Assembly: GCA_016742175.1 (NCBI GenBank) | Contig: JACVCH010000027.1 | Span: 1 to 36,288 of the forward strand | Origin: Rhizobiaceae bacterium | GTDB taxonomy: Bacteria; Pseudomonadota; Alphaproteobacteria; Rhizobiales; Rhizobiaceae | Direction of reading: 5' to 3' | DNA: 36,288 bases | In this document: positions 23,866 through 31,534 of the stretch, one piece after another | Numbering within the stretch: the first letter of the stretch is position 1 | Layout: each line of letters begins with the position of its first letter | Program-made: the position numbers and the translations under genes | The notes under the pieces: model-generated | Told to the model about the DNA's origin: nothing | The model's input: the letters and a program-made list of their open reading frames with translations, nothing else | Databases searched by the model: none

Positions 23866-24704
23866 TTCGACCTCGGGTCGAGCAGGTCGCGCAGGCCGTC
23901 GCCGAGGAAGTTGAAGCCGAGCACGATGGTGAGGATGGCAAGGCCCGGCCCGGCCGCGATCCACCAGCGATAAAAGTGTAGCGCGCCGTCGGAAATCATT
24001 TGCCCCCATTCGGGCGTCGGCGGCACGGCGCCGAGGCCGATGAAGGAAAGGCTCGCAGCCAGCAGGATCACCTGACCGAAATCCATCGTCGCATTGACGA
24101 TGATCGGGCTCCAGCACAGCGGCAAGATGTGCTTGAAGAGCACGCGCGAGGGCCGCGCGCCGGACGCGATGGCCGCCTCGACATGCTCGCGCTCGCGCAC
24201 TGCCAGCACCTGCGCGCGCATCAGCCGCGCGTAGATCGGCCACCAGACGATGACCATGGCGATGGCGGCGTTGCCGAGGCCCGGCCCGAGTGCGGCGGTG
24301 ACCGCCATGGCGAGCAGGATCGGCGGGAAGGACAGCGTGACGTCGACGAGCCGCATGATCGCCTCGTCGACGAGCCCGCCGACGAAGCCGGCGATCGCCC
24401 CCAGCGTGCAACCGATGACGACCGCGCAGACGATGACGGCGGCGGCGATGGGCAGCGAGTGGCGCACACCGTAGAGCGTTCGCGTGAAGACGTCGCGGCC
24501 AAGCGCGTCGGTGCCGAGCCAGTGCTCCGCGCCGGGCGGGAGGAAGCGCATGCCGGCGAGCATGGTCGGATCGTAGGGCGCCCAGAAGGGAACGGTGAAG
24601 CCGATGACGATCCATGCGCCGACGATGAAGCCGCCGAGGATGACCGGCAGCGTCGCCCAATGCGGCAGCGCGAACTGGCGGCTGCGGTGCGCGACGTCGC
24701 TCAT
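23862..24704 (-). CDS. Peptide/nickel-type ABC transporter permease (DppC-like)
   Basis: The 280-residue inner-membrane permease has an N-terminal helix (ATLPVILGGFIVGAWIVIGF), the DppC hallmark HWLGTDALGRDVFTRTLYGV, and five further helices with the EAA-type loop AAIASGARPSRVLFKHILP. It overlaps dppB and dppD by four bases each, so the three are translationally coupled. It forms the membrane channel together with DppB. Confidence 0.88.
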   Translation of the reverse strand: MSDVAHRSRQFALPHWATLPVILGGFIVGAWIVIGFTVPFWAPYDPTMLAGMRFLPPGAEHWLGTDALGRDVFTRTLYGVRHSLPIAAAVIVCAVVIGCTLGAIAGFVGGLVDEAIMRLVDVTLSFPPILLAMAVTAALGPGLGNAAIAMVIVWWPIYARLMRAQVLAVREREHVEAAIASGARPSRVLFKHILPLCWSPIIVNATMDFGQVILLAASLSFIGLGAVPPTPEWGQMISDGALHFYRWWIAAGPGLAILTIVLGFNFLGDGLRDLLDPRSK

Positions 24705-25729
24705 GCCGTCGCCCTCGCGCCGATCTTCACGCGCGGATCAACCAGCGCATAGGCGATGTCGGTCAAGAGATTGGTGATCAGGAAGGCCGCACCGCCCACG
24801 ATGGTGACGCCGATGATCGCGGGATGGTCGAGACCGCGCGCGGCGGAAACGGCGTAGGAGCCGATGCCCGGCCAGGAGAAGATGGTCTCGGTCAGGATCG
24901 CGCCGGTGATCAGATAAGCGAAGGAAAATCCGAGAATTGTGAGCGTCGGCAGCATGGCGTTGCGCAGCGCGTGGTGGAAGAGGATGCGCAACTGCCCTGC
25001 CCCCTTGGCGCGCGCGGCGAGGATGTATTCCTGGCCGAGGACGTCGAGCATCGAGGCGCGCACCATGCGCGAGACGATGCCGGTGACCGTCCAGCCGAGA
25101 ACGCTCGCCGGCAGGACGAGCTGCGCGAGGGCGCTGCGAAAGCCGGCCCAGTCGCCGGCAACGAGCGTGTCGATCGTGTAGAAGCCGGTGACTAATTCGG
25201 GCGCCGACATGCGGCTGCCGATGCGCCCCGGACCGGGCAGCCAGCCGAGCTGCACCGAGAAGATGAAGAGCACGACCAGGCCGGACCAGAAGACCGGGAC
25301 CGAGGAGCCGAACAGCGCGAAGAGACGGGCGAGATTGTCCGGCGTGCGGTTCTGGAACCGCGCCGCGATGACGCCGAGCGCGACGCCAAACACCGTGCCG
25401 ACGATCATCGCGGCGATGACGAGCTCGAGCGTCGCGGGAAGGCGCACGAGAAGATCCTGCGCGACGGGCTGGCGGGTTCGAAACGAGGTGCCGAAATCGC
25501 CCGTCAAAAGGTTCTTCAGGTAGACGAGGTACTGTTCGGGCAGGGAGCGGTCGAGGCCCCACCTTGCCCGCGCGGCCTCCACCACCGCCGGATTGTTCAT
25601 CTGCCGCTCGCCGATAATGGAGGTGAGCGGGTCGGCGGAGGTGAAGTGCGAAAGCAGGAAGGCGACGGTGATGACGCCCAGGAGCAGGAGCGGCATCGCG
25701 ATCAGGCGTCGTGCGATATAGGCCAGCAT
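24701..25729 (-). CDS. Peptide/nickel-type ABC transporter permease (DppB-like)
   Basis: This 342-residue permease begins MLAYIARRLIAMPLLLLGVI, as DppB/OppB proteins do, and includes the motif GLDRSLPEQYLVYLKNLLTG that follows the first helix. The EAA-like loop is at YILAARAKGAGQLRILFHHA. It starts 27 bp after the binding-protein stop and overlaps dppC by four bases. Confidence 0.88.
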   Translation of the reverse strand: MLAYIARRLIAMPLLLLGVITVAFLLSHFTSADPLTSIIGERQMNNPAVVEAARARWGLDRSLPEQYLVYLKNLLTGDFGTSFRTRQPVAQDLLVRLPATLELVIAAMIVGTVFGVALGVIAARFQNRTPDNLARLFALFGSSVPVFWSGLVVLFIFSVQLGWLPGPGRIGSRMSAPELVTGFYTIDTLVAGDWAGFRSALAQLVLPASVLGWTVTGIVSRMVRASMLDVLGQEYILAARAKGAGQLRILFHHALRNAMLPTLTILGFSFAYLITGAILTETIFSWPGIGSYAVSAARGLDHPAIIGVTIVGGAAFLITNLLTDIAYALVDPRVKIGARATA

Positions 25730-25756
25730 CGCGATGCCTCGCTGTTCCGGAGATGC

Positions 25757-27352
25757 TTACTTGCGGCTGATCTCGGCCAGCGGCAGGTTGCAGCATGCAC
25801 TATAGCGCACCCCGTCGATCTCGCTCCTATAGGCCAGGACCAGATTGGGGCTGACGACAGGCACGATGATCCGGTCATTGATCATCTCCAGCGCGATCTC
25901 GTGATAGGCCTTTTCCATGTCCTCGCCCGAGGAGGCGAGCGCCTGTTGCAGGAGATCGACTTCCTTCTGGTTGACGAGGTCGACCTTGCCCTGGCCGCTG
26001 GCGTTCCGCTCCCACCAGGAATCCGGGATCATGCCGAAGAACTGGACGTACTGCGCCGAGCCGTAATAGTCGGGCGCGTAGAAGCGGGCGGAGAAGGGAA
26101 TGCCCGGATTGGCGATCTGCTCGCGCCAGACGGCCGAAGCCACCGGCTGGATGTTGATCGTCACATTGATGCGGGCGAAGTCCTGCTGGATCTTCTGCAT
26201 CAGGAGCGCGAGGTCGACGCCGTAGACGTTCATCGAGGCGACGGTCACGTCGATCGCGAAGCCGTCTTCCAGCCCCTTCGCGGCCAAAAGCTCGCGCGCC
26301 TTGTCGAGGTTCTCCTCGGGCATCGGCAGCCCCTCGGTTCCGGGGAAGCCGTTCGGGATGGGCGAGGCCTGCATTTCGCCCTCGCCGCCGACCGTGAAGT
26401 CGATGATGCCCTGGTAGTCGATGGCATAGGCGAGCGCCTGGCGCACTTCGAGGTCGAGCGGCACCTGGTTGCCTTCAGCGCCGGGCGAGAACATCACGTA
26501 GATGAAGTTGTAGGACGGAACGGTCTCGATGGTGATGTCGGGCGAGTTGATGGTCGAGGCCGTGTCGGGATCGACCTGCATCGCAATGTCGGCCTGCCCG
26601 CTCTGCAGCATCTGCGCCTGGCTGACGGCATCGGCGACCTGATCGATGACGATCTCGCCGATCGGCGCGGCGTCCTGCCAGTAGTTCTCGTTGCGCACGA
26701 AGCGCAGTTCGTCGTCGGGGCGGTAGGTGTCGAGCACGTAGGGGCCGCTGCCGGCCGAATTGGCGAGGAACCAGGTTTCGGCCTGATCCGCCGTCGCGGC
26801 ATCCGCGCCGGCCGACGCGCCATTCTCGGCCGCGACGTCGCTGTTGATGATGCCGACATAAGGGGCGGCGAGGATGCCCATGAACTCGGAGTTCGGGTTC
26901 TCCATGTTGACGACGACAGTCTTCTCGTCCGGCGTCTCGATGGAACTGATGCCGGCCATCATGAAAGAGGGATCGCCCTGGATGTTCTTCAGGCGCTCGA
27001 ACGTCCACTTGACGTCCTTGGCCTCGACCGGGCTGCCGTCGGAGAAAACCGCGTCGGCCGCGAGCGTGAAGGTGAACTGGGTCTGGTCGTCATTCGCCGT
27101 CCATTCGGTGGCGAGCGAAGGCACGACGGACTTCTCGTCCGGGCCGAGCTTCACGAGGCCCTGATAGGTGGAGCTCAGATAGATCTGGCAGGTGTCGCAG
27201 AAGGCGCGGTGCGGATCGAGCGAGTTGATCTCGAGATTGCGCGCGATGACCAGCGGCTGGTCCTGCGCGGCGGCGGGCGCGACGAGCGCGGCAGAAAAGG
27301 CAAGCGCGGCTGCGGACACGCCGCCAAGAAGTCCGGGTAGATGCGGTTTCAT
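25757..27352 (-). CDS. Peptide-type ABC transporter substrate-binding protein (DppA/OppA-like)
   Basis: The 531-residue precursor has an N-terminal signal peptide (about 1-29, ending APAAA) and an SBP_bac_5 fold, with family stretches such as LEINSLDPHRAFC, YQGLVKLGPDE and FSDGSPVEAKDVKWTFERL. It lies 90 bp downstream of the transketolase genes and before the permeases, so it belongs to the same operon. A stem-loop in the gap may raise its mRNA relative to other genes. Its ligand sets the substrate of the pathway; the sequence does not reveal it. Free cysteine pairs (FCDTCQ, SACCNL) might form disulfides. Confidence 0.9.
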   Translation of the reverse strand: MKPHLPGLLGGVSAAALAFSAALVAPAAAQDQPLVIARNLEINSLDPHRAFCDTCQIYLSSTYQGLVKLGPDEKSVVPSLATEWTANDDQTQFTFTLAADAVFSDGSPVEAKDVKWTFERLKNIQGDPSFMMAGISSIETPDEKTVVVNMENPNSEFMGILAAPYVGIINSDVAAENGASAGADAATADQAETWFLANSAGSGPYVLDTYRPDDELRFVRNENYWQDAAPIGEIVIDQVADAVSQAQMLQSGQADIAMQVDPDTASTINSPDITIETVPSYNFIYVMFSPGAEGNQVPLDLEVRQALAYAIDYQGIIDFTVGGEGEMQASPIPNGFPGTEGLPMPEENLDKARELLAAKGLEDGFAIDVTVASMNVYGVDLALLMQKIQQDFARINVTINIQPVASAVWREQIANPGIPFSARFYAPDYYGSAQYVQFFGMIPDSWWERNASGQGKVDLVNQKEVDLLQQALASSGEDMEKAYHEIALEMINDRIIVPVVSPNLVLAYRSEIDGVRYSACCNLPLAEISRK

Positions 27353-27392
27353 TCCAGTCTCCCATTGAAGCGAATTTGCGTAAGGAAGAACG

Positions 27393-27427
27393 GCTTCGCC
27401 GAATGCTTGTTGTCGTTCTGGCGAAGC
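27393..27427 (-). other. Intra-operon stem-loop before binding-protein gene
   Basis: GCTTCGCC (27393-27400) and GGCGAAGC (27420-27427) are perfect 8-bp arms with a 19-base loop in the 90-bp gap between the transketolase C-subunit and the binding protein. Such hairpins often protect or separate mRNA segments in ABC operons. Confidence 0.35.
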
Positions 27428-27442
27428 GCGTTCCGTCTGTCT

Positions 27443-28486
27443 TCAGCCCCTTGCTTGAAGAAGTTCGCGCGCGACCTGCGTCACGCCGTCGGCATCGAGC
27501 CGGTAATGTGCGTAGAGAGCCGCAGGCGGCCCGATCAGCGAGAACTCGTCCATCACGCCATGGCGGCGGAACGGGATGCGCGCTTCCTCGACCAGCACTT
27601 CGGCGACGGCCGAACCGAGCCCGCCGATGACATTGTGCTCCTCGACGGTGAGGATCGCGCCCGTCTCGCGCGCGGCGGCCCTGACCGCCTCTGCGTCCAG
27701 CGGCTTGATCGTGTGCATGTCGACGACACGCACGCCGATCCCGTCGGCGGCCAGCCGGTCGGCCGCGGCGAGCGAGGCGTGGACCTGCGAACCGGTGGCG
27801 ATGATGGTGAGGTCCCTGCCCTCGCGCAGCGTCGCGGCCTTGCCGAACGCGAAATCGGCCGGCACCTCATTGTAGACCGGTGCGTCGCGGCCGCGGCCGA
27901 GGCGGATATACATCGCGCCGGGATGGTCGACCGAGGCGCGCAGGATGGCGCGCAACTGGTTGGCGTCGGCGGCGCAGACGACCGTCAGGTCGGCGATGGT
28001 GCGCATCATGCCGAGGTCTTCGGTCGCATGATGGCTGGTGCCGTAAAAGCCCATCGAGATGCCCGAATGGTGGCCGAGGATGCGCACCTTCATCTTCGGA
28101 TAGGCGCAATCGGTCTTGATCGCCTCGGCGGCGAGAATGCCCGAGAACGACGCGAAGGTCGCGACATAGGGAACGAGCCCGCACGACGCCATGCCGGCGG
28201 CGGCCGTGATCATGTTGCGCTCGGCGATGCCGAAATCGATGAAGCGGTCCGGGTGCCGGTTGGCGAAATCGCGGGTGCGGCTGGAATTGGCGAGATCCGC
28301 CGTCGCGACGACGATGCGCGGGTCGGTCTCCGCGAGGTCGGCCAGTTCCTCGCCGAGCACGAAGGCGGGCATCAACTTCGCCGGCGTGCCGCGGACGGAC
28401 TTCTCGTCCTTCAGGCGCAGCTCGGTATCGTTGCCGCGAAAGAGCGTGCTCTGGTCCTGGCCCAGATTGTCGGCGGCGCCCATCAT
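27443..28486 (-). CDS. Transketolase C-terminal subunit (split transketolase)
   Basis: This 347-residue protein holds the pyrimidine-binding and C-terminal domains of a thiamine-diphosphate transketolase, including DFGIAERNMITAAAGMASCG with the conserved Glu that activates ThDP, and VEEHNVIGGLGSAVAEVL in the C-terminal domain. It works only with the N-terminal subunit, whose stop overlaps its start by four bases (ATGA). Split transketolases occur in specialised catabolic operons, for instance apiose utilisation, besides central metabolism. The actual ketose donor here is unknown. Confidence 0.88.
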   Translation of the reverse strand: MMGAADNLGQDQSTLFRGNDTELRLKDEKSVRGTPAKLMPAFVLGEELADLAETDPRIVVATADLANSSRTRDFANRHPDRFIDFGIAERNMITAAAGMASCGLVPYVATFASFSGILAAEAIKTDCAYPKMKVRILGHHSGISMGFYGTSHHATEDLGMMRTIADLTVVCAADANQLRAILRASVDHPGAMYIRLGRGRDAPVYNEVPADFAFGKAATLREGRDLTIIATGSQVHASLAAADRLAADGIGVRVVDMHTIKPLDAEAVRAAARETGAILTVEEHNVIGGLGSAVAEVLVEEARIPFRRHGVMDEFSLIGPPAALYAHYRLDADGVTQVARELLQARG

Positions 28487-29358
28487 GCGTCCTCCCGCTC
28501 GCGCGGCTGCAAGCCGCGTTCGATCTCGGCCCAGGCATCGTCATAGTCCTGGCCGACGAGGTTGCCGACGTGCCAGTCGAGCGACAGTTCCATGTACTTG
28601 ACGCCGCGGCCCTTGATCGTGTCGGCGACGATCATCTGTGGCTTGCCGTGACCGGCAGGCTTGAGCGCGCCCAGCGTCTCCATGATCGCGGGCAGGTCGT
28701 GGCCGTCTATGCGGTGGACGTCCCAGCCGAATGCGCGGAATCGGTCGTCGATGGGCTCGACGGACATGACTTTCTCGGTCGGGCCGTCGATGGACAACCG
28801 GTTGCGGTCGACGATGGCGACGAGGCCCTGGAGCTTGTAGTGACCGGCGGCCATCGCCGCCTCCCAGATCTGGCCTTCGTTAAGTTCCCCGTCGCCAAGC
28901 ATGCAGTAGGTGCGGTAGCTGCGGCCCGTGACGCGGCCGGCGAGCGCCATGCCGAGCGCGACCGACAGTCCGTGGCCGAGCGAGCCGGAGGAGAAGTCGA
29001 CGCCTGGTATCTTCTTCATGTCCGGATGGTCGCCGAAGGCGCTGCCGAGCCGGGTGAAGTCGTCGAGCCTCGACGGCGGGTAGAAGCCAAGATCGGCGAG
29101 GATCGGGTAGAGCCCGATGGCCGCATGGCCTTTCGACAGGATGAAGCGGTCGCGATCCGGCCAGGAGGGGTTCTGCGGGTCGAGGCGCAGATGGCCGTAA
29201 TAGAGGGCGGCGAAGAGTTCGGCGCAGGAAAAGGTGCTCGAATAGTGCCCGGCGCCGGCGATGCGCGTCAGGCGCAGCGTTTCGAGGCGCACGAACTTGG
29301 CGCGGTCGGCAAGGTGCTCCACCGACAAATTGCGGCGATCGTCCCGTTCAGCCGTCAT
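28483..29358 (-). CDS. Transketolase N-terminal subunit (split transketolase)
   Basis: The 291-residue protein is the ThDP-diphosphate-binding half of transketolase. It has family stretches RFILSKGHAAIGLYPILADL, GSLGHGLSVALGMAL and the ThDP motif GDGELNEGQIWEAAMAAGHY ending near VDRNRL. The start ATG at 29358 follows GGAAGGGAG at ideal spacing; a GTG at 29364 is an alternative. The probable GntR operator (29374-29388) lies 16 bp upstream, between it and the aminotransferase gene, so there may be a second promoter here. Confidence 0.88.
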   Translation of the reverse strand: MTAERDDRRNLSVEHLADRAKFVRLETLRLTRIAGAGHYSSTFSCAELFAALYYGHLRLDPQNPSWPDRDRFILSKGHAAIGLYPILADLGFYPPSRLDDFTRLGSAFGDHPDMKKIPGVDFSSGSLGHGLSVALGMALAGRVTGRSYRTYCMLGDGELNEGQIWEAAMAAGHYKLQGLVAIVDRNRLSIDGPTEKVMSVEPIDDRFRAFGWDVHRIDGHDLPAIMETLGALKPAGHGKPQMIVADTIKGRGVKYMELSLDWHVGNLVGQDYDDAWAEIERGLQPREREDA

Positions 29359-29373
29359 GCTCACTCCCTTCCA

Positions 29374-29388
29374 GATACATGATATATT
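29374..29388. promoter_or_regulatory. GntR operator copy 2 (before transketolase)
   Basis: GATACATGATATATT lies in the 44-bp gap between the aminotransferase stop and the transketolase start. Its first 14 bases are identical to the dyad at 30692-30706 read on the minus strand. The match at two promoters of one gene cluster supports a regulator binding site. Confidence 0.55.
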
Positions 29389-29402
29389 TTACCCCTTGAG
29401 GG

Positions 29403-30662
29403 TCAACTGCCCGTCGCGCGCATCCCTTCATGATCGATCGCATTAGCAGTGGCACGAAGGGCCTCCGCCGTGACCTCCAAGGTCTCGTCGATGATCGCGG
29501 CCGTGTGGGCGGCCGACAGAAACATGGTGTGGACCGGATGGAAATAGACGCCGCGCTCCAGCGCCTCGAGGCAGAAGCGATTGCCGATGCGGCGGTCGTC
29601 GTCGCCCTCGAAGAGGAACACCGGCATCTGCGATGGTCCGCTCTGGTGAAGTTTGAAGCCGAGTTGGTCGGCCTGTTTCTGCAGCCCCTCGCGCAGCCGC
29701 CGGCCCATCGCCTGCATATGCGCGACCGCGCCGGTTTCGCGCAGCTTGGTGATGGTGGCGATCGATGCGGCCATCGAGACGCCGGCGGTCCAGAAGGAGC
29801 CGGTGGTGAAAATGCGCGTCGCCGCCTCGCGGAAGCGATCGTTGCCGGTGACAGCGGCAAGCGCATGCCCGTTGGCGATGGCCTTGCTCCAAGCGGACAG
29901 GTCGGGCCTGACGCCGACGAGTTCCCAGCTTCCGCCGAGATCGAGCCGGAACCCGGCGCGCACGTCGTCAACGATCAGCGCCGCGTTCGCATTGGTCGCC
30001 AGTTCCCGCGCCCGCGCCGCGAATTCGCGCGTCGGCAGGACGTGCTCCTTGCCGACATCGTGCTTGAAGGCGGATACGAGGATGCCGGCGAGATCGGCGC
30101 CCGCTTCGGTGACCGCCGCATCGAGGCTGGCGATGTCGTTGTAATCGTAGATGATGAGATGCGCACGGTCTTCCTCGGTGACGCCCACGACCGACGGCGA
30201 GCACCACGGAATCGCACCATGATAGGCGCCGCGCGCGATGAGGATCTTGCGACGGCCGGTGCCGGCGCGCGCGATGGTCACGCAGGCAGTGGTGGCGTCC
30301 GTGCCGTTCTTCGAGAAAAGCGCCCAATCCGCATGCGGAACGGTCTCGACCACGAGTTCTGCAAGGTCGACGAGCAGCGGCGTGGGGCCGTTCAGGCCGT
30401 CGCCCTCAATGCGCTGGCGGGCCGCCGCCTCCTCGACGTCGGGGTCGTTGTAGCCGAGGATCATCGGCCCCCAAGCACACAGATAGTCGATGTAGGAGCG
30501 CCCGTTGGCGTCCCACGTCCTGCAGCCCTCTCCGCGCGTGAAATATTGCGGGTAACCTTCCGGCAGACGCTGGACGTGCTGGTGGCCCCACATGCCGCCC
30601 GGGATCACCGATTGCGCGCGGCGGCGCAGTTGCATGTCGATATCGTTCGCCGGGACCATCAT
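29403..30662 (-). CDS. Class III aminotransferase (glutamate-1-semialdehyde aminomutase-like)
   Basis: The 419-residue PLP enzyme has fold type I class III features. The Schiff-base lysine is Lys260 in SAWSKAIANGHALAAVTG, and Asp232 lies in LIVDDVRAGFR. The substrate-phosphate region YHGAIPWC and the PGGM start (SVIPGGMWGHQHVQRLPEGY) resemble the glutamate-1-semialdehyde aminomutase subgroup. It is probably a transaminase acting on an amine or amino-keto compound rather than the heme-pathway HemL, since it sits in a transport/transketolase operon under a GntR regulator. It is the first gene of that operon. ATG at 30662 follows AGGGTCTCGGC. Confidence 0.85.
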   Translation of the reverse strand: MMVPANDIDMQLRRRAQSVIPGGMWGHQHVQRLPEGYPQYFTRGEGCRTWDANGRSYIDYLCAWGPMILGYNDPDVEEAAARQRIEGDGLNGPTPLLVDLAELVVETVPHADWALFSKNGTDATTACVTIARAGTGRRKILIARGAYHGAIPWCSPSVVGVTEEDRAHLIIYDYNDIASLDAAVTEAGADLAGILVSAFKHDVGKEHVLPTREFAARARELATNANAALIVDDVRAGFRLDLGGSWELVGVRPDLSAWSKAIANGHALAAVTGNDRFREAATRIFTTGSFWTAGVSMAASIATITKLRETGAVAHMQAMGRRLREGLQKQADQLGFKLHQSGPSQMPVFLFEGDDDRRIGNRFCLEALERGVYFHPVHTMFLSAAHTAAIIDETLEVTAEALRATANAIDHEGMRATGS

Positions 30663-30691
30663 GCCGAGACCCTATCGCTGGTTGCCAGTTC

Positions 30692-30706
30692 GATATATCA
30701 TGTATC
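30692..30706. promoter_or_regulatory. GntR operator copy 1 (divergent promoter)
   Basis: GATATATCATGTATC, which reads GATACATGATATATC on the minus strand, is a 15-bp dyad with six of seven pairs matching. It lies in the 120-bp gap between the aminotransferase (start 30662) and the divergent GntR gene (start 30783). FadR/VanR-type GntR proteins bind dyads of this size. Confidence 0.6.
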
Positions 30707-30782
30707 ACGAAGAATGCAAGACGGGGCGGCAAGCCCGCGCGCTGGACCGCCCGAGAAATTCCATCTAACGCGAGAGACCAGA

Positions 30783-31514
30783 ATGGCGGCAGCGCCGGAC
30801 ATAGAGGGACGCCCATTGATGAACGGACAGACCGACATCCAGTCGCAAAGCCTGTCGGCACAGATTTATCAGCGTCTGAAATACCAGCTCATGTCGGCGC
30901 GCCTGCGTCCCGGCGACCGGCTGAAAATTCGCGAGTTGGCGCAGAGCCTCGGCACCAGCGAGACCCCCGTGCGCGAGGCCCTGCTACAGCTCGTCCAGGA
31001 CGGCGCGCTCGAAATGAAGCCGGGCTACTACATCCGGGTGCGCCGCCTGACCTTGCGCGAATATATGGAGCTGCGTGAAATCCGCCTGCTTCTGGAGCCG
31101 CATGCCGCCGTCAAGGCGCTTCCGCATGTCGACGAGGCGTTCGTCGCCGACCTCGAAAAGCGCCATGCCTCGCTGATCAGGGCGGAGCAGGAAAAGGACT
31201 ATCCGGCCGCCCTCCTCGCCAATTACGAGTTCCACTTCTCGGTCTATCGCCGATCGGGCATGCCGCAACTCATCGAGATCCTGGAACGGCTATGGGTGCA
31301 GACGGGGCCGCTGCTGAACCTGCTCTATCCCTACGGCCATCCGACCTATGACGGTCCCCACCAGCACCTCAACGTCATCGCCGCCCTGCGTGCCCGCGAC
31401 GAGGCCGCGCTCGCAGCAGCGTTCCGGGCCGATCTCGTCGAGGGCGGACGCAGTTTCGTCAGCTACCTGGAGTCGATCGATACCGAAGGCGACGCCCCTC
31501 AGCGCGGCGCGTAG
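30783..31514 (+). CDS. GntR-family regulator with FCD domain
   Basis: This 243-residue regulator has an N-terminal GntR winged helix (about 25-85; DRLKIRELAQSLGTSETPVREALLQLV) and a C-terminal FCD ligand domain (about 95-230). In the FCD domain, histidines in ANYEFHFSVY and PHQHLNVIAA fit the usual metal/effector site. It is divergent from the aminotransferase operon and most likely represses it until an intermediate binds. The start at 30783 (MAAAPDIEGRP) has GAGAGACC before it; a second ATG at 30819 (MNGQTDIQ) follows GAGGGACG. It converges with the S8 peptidase gene, leaving a 20-bp gap. Confidence 0.9.
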   Translation: MAAAPDIEGRPLMNGQTDIQSQSLSAQIYQRLKYQLMSARLRPGDRLKIRELAQSLGTSETPVREALLQLVQDGALEMKPGYYIRVRRLTLREYMELREIRLLLEPHAAVKALPHVDEAFVADLEKRHASLIRAEQEKDYPAALLANYEFHFSVYRRSGMPQLIEILERLWVQTGPLLNLLYPYGHPTYDGPHQHLNVIAALRARDEAALAAAFRADLVEGGRSFVSYLESIDTEGDAPQRGA

Positions 31515-31534
31515 CGGGCTCTATCGCTGTCCTG

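Noticed and set aside
25646-27340. Long plus-strand frame over the ABC binding protein
   Set aside because: Antisense shadow of the SBP_bac_5 gene, whose minus-strand translation has a signal peptide and family motifs.
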